DNA from: REEB76 sp049698775
Lineage (GTDB): Bacteria; Pseudomonadota; Gammaproteobacteria; Natronospirales; REEB76
Length of the DNA stretch: 49,481 nt
Direction: 5' to 3'
Assembly (NCBI GenBank): GCA_049698775.1
Contig: JBAVYM010000013.1
Location: 1 to 49,481 of the forward strand
The stretch's first letter is position 1. Every line of letters begins with the position of its first letter. The translations under genes were made by a program, and so were the position numbers. A model generated the notes under the pieces. It made no database searches, was not told where the DNA came from, and saw nothing but the letters and a program-made list of their open reading frames with translations. Positions 1-8,300 of this stretch are shown in pieces.

Positions 1-61
1 GGTAGTCTTTCAGCAAGGTATCAATCAGATCATTGGAAATCATTGGCTTGGCTACGGTCAT
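1..61 (-). CDS. IS256-family transposase, N-terminal fragment
   Basis: An ATG at 59-61 (minus strand) opens a frame running off the left edge, preceded by a good AGGAG-type ribosome site. The visible 20 residues begin MTVAKPMISNDLIDTLL and continue with a Lys-Asp-Tyr. This matches the usual N-terminus of IS256-type (Mutator superfamily) DDE transposases, where a short D-L-(L/I)-D-x-L-L-x-D-Y stretch precedes the conserved E-D-L-I-G-E-N-G segment. No catalytic residue is in the window, so whether the copy is intact cannot be told. Confidence 0.6.
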   Translation of the reverse strand, partial: MTVAKPMISNDLIDTLLKDY

Positions 62-130
62 CGTCACTCCTTATAATGGTTCGGCACTCTCTGCCAGGAT
101 GACCGAATACACAAACTTTCTTACACCCCC
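1..130 (-). mobile_element. End of an IS256-family insertion sequence (truncated by window edge)
   Basis: The element enters from the left edge and its outer end lies near 126-130. Read on the minus strand, the end starts around GGGTGTAAGAAAGTTTGTGT, which resembles IS256-family terminal inverted repeats. It is followed by a short leader and the transposase start at 61. Only one end is visible, so neither the partner repeat nor a target duplication can be checked. The family call rests on this end plus the first 20 transposase residues. The exact boundary is uncertain by a few bases. Confidence 0.6.
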
Positions 131-159
131 AGAGCCTGGGCACCGGCTTTCGCCGGTGC
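128..159. repeat. Two adjacent palindromes (REP-like) between pgm and the IS end
   Basis: GCACCGGC at 140-147 pairs with GCCGGTGC at 152-159 across a four-base loop. Beside it, CCCAG at 128-132 pairs with CTGGG at 136-140. The GGCGAAAGCC core resembles extragenic palindromic repeats common in proteobacteria. No T-run follows on the minus strand, so it is a poor intrinsic terminator for the pgm operon, although it lies just downstream of the pgm stop. The IS end abuts or slightly overlaps the first palindrome. Confidence 0.5.
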
Positions 160-180
160 GACGAATTAATCAGGACTTCT

Positions 181-1860
181 CTAGGCATTGCCGTTTTTGT
201 TCGTCTGGCTCGATACTCCCAGCGCAGCGTTGACGATGGCCTGCGCATCATCAAGAATCCGCCGCAGATGGTCTTCTCCGCTGAAGCTTTCCGCATAGAT
301 CTTGTAGATATCTTCGGTGCCAGACGGGCGCGCGGCGAACCATCCGTTCGCAGTAATCACTTTCAAGCCACCGATGGCCGCACCGTTTCCGGGCGCATGG
401 TCGAGCATGGTTTGAATTCTGTCGCCGGCCAGCTCTGTGGATTTGATCTGCTGCGGCGAGAGTTTTGACAACCTGGCTTTCTGTTCAGCGGTGGCAGGTG
501 CGTCCACCCGGTCATAAACCGATTCACCGAATTCGCGGGTCAACGCCTGATATATTTCGCCGGGATCTCGCCCGGTGCGCGCCGTGATCTCCGCGGACAG
601 CAGGGAGGGAATGATGCCGTCCTTGTCCGTCGTCCAGGTGGTTCCATTGAGACGCAGGAAAGAAGCGCCCGCGCTTTCTTCGCCGGAAAAACCCAGAGAG
701 CCGTCCAGCAAACCTTCCACAAACCATTTGAAACCGACGGGGACTTCGTAGAGTTTGCGGCCAAGTTTTGCCGTGACGCGATCGATCATCTGGCTGCTGA
801 CGACCGTCTTGCCCACCGCCGCCCGCGGACTCCATTTGGGCCGGTTCTGAAACAGGTAATGGATGGCCACGGCCAGATAATGATTCGGCGGCAGCAGGCC
901 CGTACTTTTGGTGACGATGCCGTGCCGGTCGTGGTCAGTGTCGCAGGCAAAAGCGATATCGTAGCGGTCCTTGAGAGCAATCAGGCGCCGCATGGCGTAG
1001 GGCGAGGAAGGATCCATGCGGATCTTGCCGTCCCAATCCACGCTCATGAAGCGGAACGTCGGATCCACTTCCTCGCTGACCACAGTGAGATCCAGCTTGT
1101 AGCGCTCGGCGATGGGCGCCCAGTAATGCACCCCGGCACCGCCCAGCGGGTCAACGCCCAGGTGAAGTTTTGCGCCGCGAATTACATCCATGTCTATTAC
1201 ATTGGCGAGATCACCCACGTACGCATTCAGATAGTCGTGACGATGTGTAGTGGAGGCGGTCAGCGCCTGCTCGAAAGGAGTCCGTTTCACGCCCTTGAGG
1301 GCATGCTTGAGAAATTCATTGGCACGGGCTTCAATCCAACCAGTGATGGTGGTGTCCGCCGGGCCGCCGTTCGGCGGGTTGTATTTGAATCCGCCGTTGT
1401 CCGGTGGATTGTGGGATGGGGTGATGACGATGCCATCCGCGAGTCCGGTGCTGCGTCCGTGGTTGTAAGTGAGGATGGCGTGGGAAATCACCGGAGTAGG
1501 GGTGTACTCGTCGTCTTTCGCGAGCATGACCTCGACACCGTTGGCGGCCAGCACCTCCAGGGCGCTGGCGCAAGCCGGCACCGACAGCGCATGGGTGTCC
1601 ATGCCCAGATACAGCGGACCGTTGATCTGCTGCTGCTTCCGGTACTCGCAGATGGCCTGGCTGATGGCGAGGATATGCCATTCGTTGAAACTCCTTTCGA
1701 AGGCCGAACCCCGGTGTCCGGAGGTGCCGAACACCACTTGTTGTCCGGGCACTGAGGGATCGGGAACCCCGGTGTAATACGCGGTAACGAGTTTCGGCAC
1801 GTTGACCAGTATCGAGAGTGGCGCGGGTTTGCCCGCGAGCGGATTGATGTGGGTGTTCAT
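181..1860 (-). CDS. pgm: Phosphoglucomutase (alpha-D-glucose phosphate-specific)
   Basis: Interconverts glucose-6-phosphate and glucose-1-phosphate in the cytoplasm. It thereby connects the sugar-phosphate pool to nucleotide-sugar and glucan synthesis. The 559-residue protein has the full alpha-phosphohexomutase pattern: the phosphoserine loop TPSHNP (residues 147-152, Ser149), the metal loop CDTDHDR (306-312), the sugar-binding GEESAG (393-398), and the C-terminal phosphate loop RPSGTED (511-517). Length fits the Pgm family (about 545-550). Its ATG overlaps the pgi stop (ATGA), and there is no strong ribosome site of its own, so translation is probably coupled. It is the last gene of the leftward cgs-HAD-tal-pgi-pgm set. 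In context it would supply glucose-1-P for the UDP-glucose used by the glucan synthase, or return glucan-derived glucose-1-P to Pgi and Zwf. Confidence 0.95.
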   Translation of the reverse strand: MNTHINPLAGKPAPLSILVNVPKLVTAYYTGVPDPSVPGQQVVFGTSGHRGSAFERSFNEWHILAISQAICEYRKQQQINGPLYLGMDTHALSVPACASALEVLAANGVEVMLAKDDEYTPTPVISHAILTYNHGRSTGLADGIVITPSHNPPDNGGFKYNPPNGGPADTTITGWIEARANEFLKHALKGVKRTPFEQALTASTTHRHDYLNAYVGDLANVIDMDVIRGAKLHLGVDPLGGAGVHYWAPIAERYKLDLTVVSEEVDPTFRFMSVDWDGKIRMDPSSPYAMRRLIALKDRYDIAFACDTDHDRHGIVTKSTGLLPPNHYLAVAIHYLFQNRPKWSPRAAVGKTVVSSQMIDRVTAKLGRKLYEVPVGFKWFVEGLLDGSLGFSGEESAGASFLRLNGTTWTTDKDGIIPSLLSAEITARTGRDPGEIYQALTREFGESVYDRVDAPATAEQKARLSKLSPQQIKSTELAGDRIQTMLDHAPGNGAAIGGLKVITANGWFAARPSGTEDIYKIYAESFSGEDHLRRILDDAQAIVNAALGVSSQTNKNGNA

Positions 1861-3509
1861 GACGGCTGCTTGAATTGACGGTAACGGCGGATCAGCGCGT
1901 TGCTGGAGCTGTCGTGCTTGAGGACCGGCTCAGCCGCGCTTTCCAGTTCTGGGATAACGCGCTTGGCCAGCACCTTGCCGAGTTCCACGCCCCATTGGTC
2001 AAAGGAATCTATGTTCCAGAGGGTTCCTTGGGTGAAGACGCTGTGTTCGTAAAGCGCCACCAGCGCGCCCAGGATTTCCGGTGTCAGGCGCTCGGCGAGA
2101 ATAGTGTTGGTCGGACGGTTGCCCTCGCACACCCGGTGCGGCACCAGCCAGTCCGGCGTGCCTTCGGCTTTGACTTCAGCCGCGGTCTTGCCGAAGGCCA
2201 GCGCCTCGGTCTGGGCGAACAGGTTCGCCATCAGCAGGTCGTGCTGATGACCGAGCGGATTCAGGCTCTGGCAGAAACCGATGAAATCGCAGGGAATCAG
2301 CTTGGTGCCCTGGTGGATGAGTTGGTAGAACGAATGCTGGCCGTTGGTGCCGCGCTCCCCCCAATAGACTGGCGAGGTCTGGTAGTTGACCTGTGCGCCG
2401 TCCAGGGTGACGTGCTTGCCGTTGCTCTCCATGGTCAGTTGTTGCAGATACGCCGGGAAGTGTTGCAGGTATTGGTCGTAAGGCAGTACCGCGACGGTCT
2501 GCGCATCGAAGAAGTTGTTGTACCAAACCGTGAGCAGGCCCATGAGCACGGGCAGGTTTTTATCGAAAGGAGCCGTGCGGAAGTGTTTGTCCATGGCGCG
2601 AAAGCCCGCCAACAGGGCGCGGAAACTTTCCGGGCCGATGGCGAGCATGGTGGAAAGACCGATGGCGGAATCCATGGAGTAACGTCCGCCCACCCAATCC
2701 CAGAAGCCAAACATGTTTTCGGCACGGATGCCGAATTTCGCAACTTCCGCGGCGTTGGTAGAAACCGCCACGAAGTGTTTGGCGACCGCGGATGGGTCCC
2801 TGAGTTTGCGCAGACACCAGTCGCGCGCGGCATGGGCGTTGGTCATGGTGCCCAAGGTCGTGAAGGTCTTGGAACTGATGATGAAGAGGGTTTCTTCCGG
2901 ATCCAGATCGCGAGTGGCCTCCGTGAAGTCAGTGCCGTCCACGTTGGAGACGAAGCCGAAGTGCAGGTCGCGCTGGCTGTAATGCCGCAGAGCCTCATAG
3001 GCCATCACAGGCCCCAGGTCGGAACCGCCGAGGCCGATGTTGACGAGGTTGCGGATGCGTTTACCGGTATGACCCAGCCATTGACCGCTGCGCACCCGCC
3101 CGGAGAAGGCCGCCATGTGTTCGAGGACGGCGTGCACTTCCGGCACCACATCCGCGCCATCTACCATTATTTTTTCACCCTGGGGCGCGCGCAGCGCCAC
3201 GTGCAGCACTGCACGCTTTTCAGTCACATTAATCTTGTCACCGTTGAACATGGCTTCAATGCGTTCACGCAGCCTGCATTCCTCAGTCAGTGCCAGCAGC
3301 AATTTCAGGGTCTCGTCGGTGATGCGATTCTTGGAATAATCCAGGTAAATCCCGGCGGCTTCTGCCGCAAAGCGTGCACCGCGTTTCGGGTCATCGCCGA
3401 AAAGTTGCCGCAGGTGCAACTTGCGCATCTCCAGCGCATGGGCCCGAAGTGCTTTCCAGGCCGGGCGTTGCATCAGGGCAGGTGCGGGAGTGGATGTTTT
3501 GGTATTCAT
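1857..3509 (-). CDS. pgi: Glucose-6-phosphate isomerase
   Basis: Cytoplasmic interconversion of glucose-6-P and fructose-6-P. The 550-residue length equals the E. coli type. Visible motifs are the sugar-phosphate-binding IGLGGSDLGP (158-167) and SSKTFTT (212-218), the catalytic Glu360 in MESNGK, His391 in GQHSFYQLIHQG, and Lys511 in GVELGK. The start ATG lies 2 bases after the tal stop, with GGAG about 9 bases upstream inside tal. The end overlaps pgm by four bases. With the tal, tkt and xfp genes in this window, it can feed fructose-6-P either into rearrangement or into phosphoketolase. No defect is seen. Confidence 0.96.
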   Translation of the reverse strand: MNTKTSTPAPALMQRPAWKALRAHALEMRKLHLRQLFGDDPKRGARFAAEAAGIYLDYSKNRITDETLKLLLALTEECRLRERIEAMFNGDKINVTEKRAVLHVALRAPQGEKIMVDGADVVPEVHAVLEHMAAFSGRVRSGQWLGHTGKRIRNLVNIGLGGSDLGPVMAYEALRHYSQRDLHFGFVSNVDGTDFTEATRDLDPEETLFIISSKTFTTLGTMTNAHAARDWCLRKLRDPSAVAKHFVAVSTNAAEVAKFGIRAENMFGFWDWVGGRYSMDSAIGLSTMLAIGPESFRALLAGFRAMDKHFRTAPFDKNLPVLMGLLTVWYNNFFDAQTVAVLPYDQYLQHFPAYLQQLTMESNGKHVTLDGAQVNYQTSPVYWGERGTNGQHSFYQLIHQGTKLIPCDFIGFCQSLNPLGHQHDLLMANLFAQTEALAFGKTAAEVKAEGTPDWLVPHRVCEGNRPTNTILAERLTPEILGALVALYEHSVFTQGTLWNIDSFDQWGVELGKVLAKRVIPELESAAEPVLKHDSSSNALIRRYRQFKQPS

Positions 3510-3511
3510 GA

Positions 3512-4600
3512 TCAGGTGCTCCGGGTTTTGAGAGCAGTGCTTTTGGCAGCGATACTCTGCAAGAGATCCACCCAGGATCTGTCGAAGGACTGGGTGCCTT
3601 CACTCTGGAGTTGAGCTGCCAGCGCGGCTTCATCTATGCCCAGTTTGGCGAATTGCTCCAGCATGGAGTCGGCGTCGCTGCCATCCACCGGCAGAACGCC
3701 ACGCACCTCACCATGCTCGCGGAACGCGTGCAGGGTTTTCTCGGGCAGGGTGTTGATGGTAGCGGGTGCGGCCAGCGCTTCTACATACAGCGTGTCCGAG
3801 GCCTTGGGATCCTTGGTGCCGGTGCTGGCCCAGAGCAGCCGCTGTTTGAGGACGCCAGCCGCAGCCAGCTTGCGCCATCGGGCTGAGGTATGCAGCTCGC
3901 AGTAGGCTTGGTACGCGTGTTTGGCAACGGCGATGCCAAGACGGTTCTGAAGTTCCTTCGGCACCTTGTCCTTGACTGCCACATCCCAGCGGCTGACGAA
4001 GATAGAGGCCACCGAGGCGATCTTGGGATCCAGGCCGGCCACGATGCGCCGCTCGATGCCGCGCAGGTAGGCATCCGCTGCCTTCAGGTATTGTTCGCGC
4101 GAGAACAGCAATGTGACGTTGATGGGCACGCCCTTGAAGATTGCTTCTTCGATGGCGGGGATGCCGGCAGGAGTGCCGGGGATCTTGATGAACAGATTGG
4201 GACGCTGCGCCCGGGCGTGCAGTTGCACGGCCGCTGCCACGGTGGCGGTGCTGTCATCCGCCAGCAACGGCGACACTTCCAGCGATACCCAGCCATCAAT
4301 CCCGCCGCTGGCATCGTGGGCCGGGCGGAACAGATCAGCGGCCTGGGTCAGGTCCTCCAGTGCCAGTTCGAAGAACAGTTGTTCACCGGATTTGCCGGCC
4401 GCGGTTTTCTTGCGGATGGCGGCATCGTAGAAATCCGCGCCCTTGATGGCCTTGTCAAAGATGGTGGGGTTGGAGGTCAGTCCGGTGACGGAAAATTCAG
4501 TGATGTAGCGTTGCAGTCCGCCGCCGGTCAAAAGTCCGCGGCTGATGTTGTCAAGCCACAGGCTCTGGCCGAGTGCATGCAGTTGTTGAGTTGCTTTCAT
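3512..4600 (-). CDS. tal: Transaldolase
   Basis: Transfers the dihydroxyacetone unit between sedoheptulose-7-P/glyceraldehyde-3-P and erythrose-4-P/fructose-6-P in the non-oxidative pentose-phosphate branch. The 362-residue protein has the family's N-terminal substrate motif GLTSNPTIFDKAI (40-52) and the Schiff-base Lys139 in NLFIKIPGTPAG, followed by GVPINVTLLFS (157-167). Length matches the longer bacterial transaldolases (about 360-370) rather than the roughly 317-residue TalB type. The start has a perfect AGGAGG about 4 bases upstream, the best ribosome site in this operon. It sits 8 bases after the HAD gene and 2 bases before pgi. Confidence 0.95.
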   Translation of the reverse strand: MKATQQLHALGQSLWLDNISRGLLTGGGLQRYITEFSVTGLTSNPTIFDKAIKGADFYDAAIRKKTAAGKSGEQLFFELALEDLTQAADLFRPAHDASGGIDGWVSLEVSPLLADDSTATVAAAVQLHARAQRPNLFIKIPGTPAGIPAIEEAIFKGVPINVTLLFSREQYLKAADAYLRGIERRIVAGLDPKIASVASIFVSRWDVAVKDKVPKELQNRLGIAVAKHAYQAYCELHTSARWRKLAAAGVLKQRLLWASTGTKDPKASDTLYVEALAAPATINTLPEKTLHAFREHGEVRGVLPVDGSDADSMLEQFAKLGIDEAALAAQLQSEGTQSFDRSWVDLLQSIAAKSTALKTRST

Positions 4601-4608
4601 GGTTCCTC

Positions 4609-5331
4609 CTATTTTATCCGCCCTGCAGCGGCGGCACCGAGCAGGGCAGGCAGGTCGTAATTGATTAGCTCACCGATGGCCGCGATTGTTATGTCGGCGA
4701 GCGGGTAAGCGGCGTTGCTTTTCGGATCGAGCGCGTAATGCCCCTGGCGCGGCCATACGGTGGTCAAACGGTCACGCAGAATATTTTTCATGGCCGTCAG
4801 TATGCGCAGTTTGTCATCCACGACCACGTAGTGCCTGGAAGGGTAGCGGCGTATTACTTCTTCGAGCATCTGCTCTTTGTGGATATAGATCAAAACCCGG
4901 CCCTCCACCGCCTCCCAGAGTCCCGAGCGCTGCACCTTGCGCGGCTGGAATACCACATCGCCGTCGGACAGGATCACCACCGGACCCCGGCGTTGCAGAT
5001 ACCGGATAACTTCCAATGAGCTGGGATACAGGCGCTGAGCGAAGGGGTAATCCACCAGAAACGATGACATGCGCAACAGACGCGGATCGTTCAGGTCGCC
5101 GAGCCGGTAACGTTGCAGAGCACCGAGATAATCCGCATAACCCAGTTCAGCACGCAACTCTTCGAACAGCGCCCAGTATCGGTCACGGTTTTCGGCACCG
5201 AACTCCCGGGTGAGGTGCTGTTTCAGATCCGCTTCGATGTAATCGTTGTCCAGCAGCGTGTTATCCACATCCAGCAAAAATACCACCGTGTCCGGCGAAC
5301 GCTGGCCGTGAGCAGGCTTAGTTGTGCGCAT
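4609..5331 (-). CDS. HAD-superfamily hydrolase of unknown substrate
   Basis: A 240-residue haloacid-dehalogenase-type protein. Motif I is LLDVDNTLLDND (Asp21/Asp23, nucleophile and acid/base). A motif II-like VVILSDGD lies near residue 120, and an acidic motif IV-like VVVDDK near 168. The segment between motifs I and II is mostly helical, consistent with a C1-type cap. Such enzymes are usually phosphatases of small phosphorylated metabolites. The start ATG is inside the last codons of the glucan synthase gene (14-base overlap) and the stop is 8 bases before tal, so it is embedded in a sugar-phosphate operon. A sugar-phosphate substrate is therefore an inference from context only. It is not obviously a Gph, SerB or trehalose-P phosphatase. 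Confidence 0.8.
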   Translation of the reverse strand: MRTTKPAHGQRSPDTVVFLLDVDNTLLDNDYIEADLKQHLTREFGAENRDRYWALFEELRAELGYADYLGALQRYRLGDLNDPRLLRMSSFLVDYPFAQRLYPSSLEVIRYLQRRGPVVILSDGDVVFQPRKVQRSGLWEAVEGRVLIYIHKEQMLEEVIRRYPSRHYVVVDDKLRILTAMKNILRDRLTTVWPRQGHYALDPKSNAAYPLADITIAAIGELINYDLPALLGAAAAGRIK

Positions 5332-8300
5332 GCGCCAATCTCACTTCCACTGAATGTTCCTGATGGTCGTCTATCAACGGGATGCCGTTGTCTGGTTGCA
5401 GCTCACCGTCGCTGATAATCTGAATGCCCGCCTCCGGGGTTTGCGTCTGCAGGATGGAGATGTGATAGGTAGTTTCCCGATAACGGTAATGGATTTTAAT
5501 ACTCGTCCAATCCGCAGGCAGGCAGGGCTCCACGTAAAGTTTATTTACACTCAGCCTTAACCCCAGGAGTGACTCGACGATGAGCTGGTACATCCAGCCG
5601 GCGGAGCCGGTGTACCAGGTCCAGCCGCCGTGGCCGGTGTGCGGGGGCAGCGCATAGACATCCGATGCCATCACGTAGGGTTCGACCTTGTAAAGTGCGA
5701 TGGATTCGACGCTGCCGCCATGGTGCAGCGGATTGAGCATGTTGAGCAGTTCCCACGCTTGCTGGCGGTTGCCCAGGGCTGCGAAGGCCATGGCAGCCCA
5801 AGCGGCCGCATGCGTGTACTGTCCGCCGTTTTCGCGCACACCAGGCGGATAACCTTTTATGTAACCGGGATCCTTCTCCGAGGTATCAAACGGCGGCACC
5901 AACAGCTTTACCAACGCATCCTTGCGGTCCACCAAGCGATCATCCACTGCCTGCATGGCCTTGTGCGCACGCGCCGCAGGCGCCACTCCAGAGAGCACCG
6001 CCCAGCTCTGGGCAATCGAATCAATCTGGCACTCGGAATTGCTGCTCGAACCCAGCAGCGTGCCGTCGTCATACCAGGCGCGGCGGTACCAGGCGCCGTC
6101 CCAGGCATGTGTCTCGAGGTTCTCACGCAATTTATCAGCTTCTTTCTGGCAGCGTTCGGCGAAAGCGGTATCGCCGCGCAGCTCGGCAATTTTTTTGAAC
6201 CGTGTCAGCACCTCGTGCAGGAAGAATCCCAGCCACACGCTTTCACCTTGGCCCTTTTCACCGACCTTGTTCATGCCGTCGTTCCAGTCGCCGGTGCCCA
6301 TGAGCGGCAGGCCGTGCTCGCCAAAACGCAGGCCCCAGACGATGGCGCGCGTGCAATGCTCGTAGAGGCTGGCGGTGGTGGCGGATTGACTGGGCAGATC
6401 GTAATAGGAATCTTCGCCGGGGTTGAGCGCACGGCCCTGGATAAAATGTATGACTTCATCCAGCACGCCGGTGTCGCCGGTATCCAAGACATAACGGCTG
6501 GTGACCAGCGGCAGCCATAAATAGTCATCCGAACAGCGGGAACGGATACCGCGGCCCGTCGGTGTCTGCCACCAGTGCTGTACATCGCCTTCCGGGAACT
6601 GGCGCGACGCGGACAGCACCACTTGCGCGCGTGTGAGGGATGGTTGGATATGGATCAGTGCCATCACATCCTGCAACTGGTCGCGGAAGCCGAACGCGCC
6701 GGACGGTTGATAGAACGCAGTGCGTCCCCACAGTCGGCAGGACAATACTTGATACACGAGCCAGCCGTTGGCCAGTATATTCAGGGATGCATCCGGGGTT
6801 TCCACTTGCACTGCGCCGAGTGTATGCTGCCAGTACTGCCGCACTTCCGCGAGCGCAGTACGTGCGACCTTGGCGCCGCGAAAGCGCTGCGCCAGTGCGC
6901 TCGCTTCCTCCGCATTGCGCCCGGCGCCGAGCCGGAAGACGATCTCGCGCTCTTGTCCATCGGCCAGATCGAAGGGCACTTGGATCGCACCACAGGGATC
7001 CAGCCCTGCGCCGACTTTTCCGGACAGCCGCGTGTGCCGGAGTGCGGCCGGGCGCGCAAGCGAGCCGTTACGCCCGAGGAATTCACTGCGGTCGCCGCTG
7101 ATACTCCGGGCGACATCATCCACGTCGAAAAACGCGACTTGTTGGAAGAATTCGGCGCTATACGGGTTGCGCGCCAAGAGTGCAGCATTGTTCGAACCTA
7201 GTTCGGTGATGATATGCATCATGGATTTCGGCCGCAGGTCCGCCAGTACCCATTCCACATAACCGGTGACCGAGAGTTTGCGCGGCCGCCCAGAATTGTT
7301 GCGCAGCTTGCAGACTGCGAATTTGACCGGCGCATCCATGGCTACGTACATCCACAGTTCAGATTGGATGCCGTCTTCCGTGTGTTCGAAGACACTGTAG
7401 CCGAATCCGTGGCGTGTCAGGTACGTGCCGGTTCCGCGGCTCGGCAGCGGACTGGGCGACCAGAAGCGGCCGCTGTCCTCGTCACGGATATAAAAGGCCT
7501 CTCCGGCGGGGTCGCTCACCGTATCGTTGGACCAGGGGCTGAGACGGAATTCGTGGGAATTCTCGCTCCAGGTATTGGCAACGCCGCTTTCCGAAACCAG
7601 GGTTCCGAAGCTCGGGTTGGCAATCACATTTACCCAGGGAGCCGGCGTGCTTTGCCCCGACGGGATCTTAATGACGTACTCGCGCCCATCCGGCGTGAAG
7701 CCACCCAGTCCGTTGAAGAACCGCAGATCTTGGGGCAGTGATTCCGGTTCAGCAGACGGCAGGGGGCGCGGACGGCGCGTATTCTCAATTTGCGGAATTT
7801 TTGCTTCCGTGCGGCTGTGGCGGCGGATCTGGGTTGCCAGCGAACCCGCGCTGTCCCGGATAATCACGCGCGCCACGGTTTGCAGCAGCATCCGGTCTTC
7901 TTCGGAAATCTGTTCGGCGATTTTCACGAAGATGCCGCCGGAGCGGTCAATTATGCCGGCCTCGCTGCCGGTCGAGATCAAGCCCATGATCTGATCATGC
8001 AGTTGTTGCCGGTAACCGGCGTGATCCTCGTTCCAGATTACCAAGTCCACTGCCAGTCCCTTCAAGCGCCAGTAGGCATGCGCCTGCACAAGCTGGCGCA
8101 CCAGGTCAATGTTGGCGGAATCGCCAATCCGCAACAATACAATGGGCAGATCACCGGAAATCGCGTAACCCCACAAGCCGGATTGTCCGCGGTGGTTTTT
8201 CAACATCACGCTGGGGTGGGCGCGCAACGACGGATTGGCATAGATCACCGAGCCGGCAAGATGCGCATAGATCTGTGCGTCAGCTTCGCTGACGTTCAGT

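Noticed and set aside
1875..3614. Long plus-strand open frame (579 codons) opposite pgi and the end of tal
   Set aside because: It mirrors the codon structure of the clear pgi gene. Its translation has no recognisable motif, and pgi on the other strand is complete and conserved.
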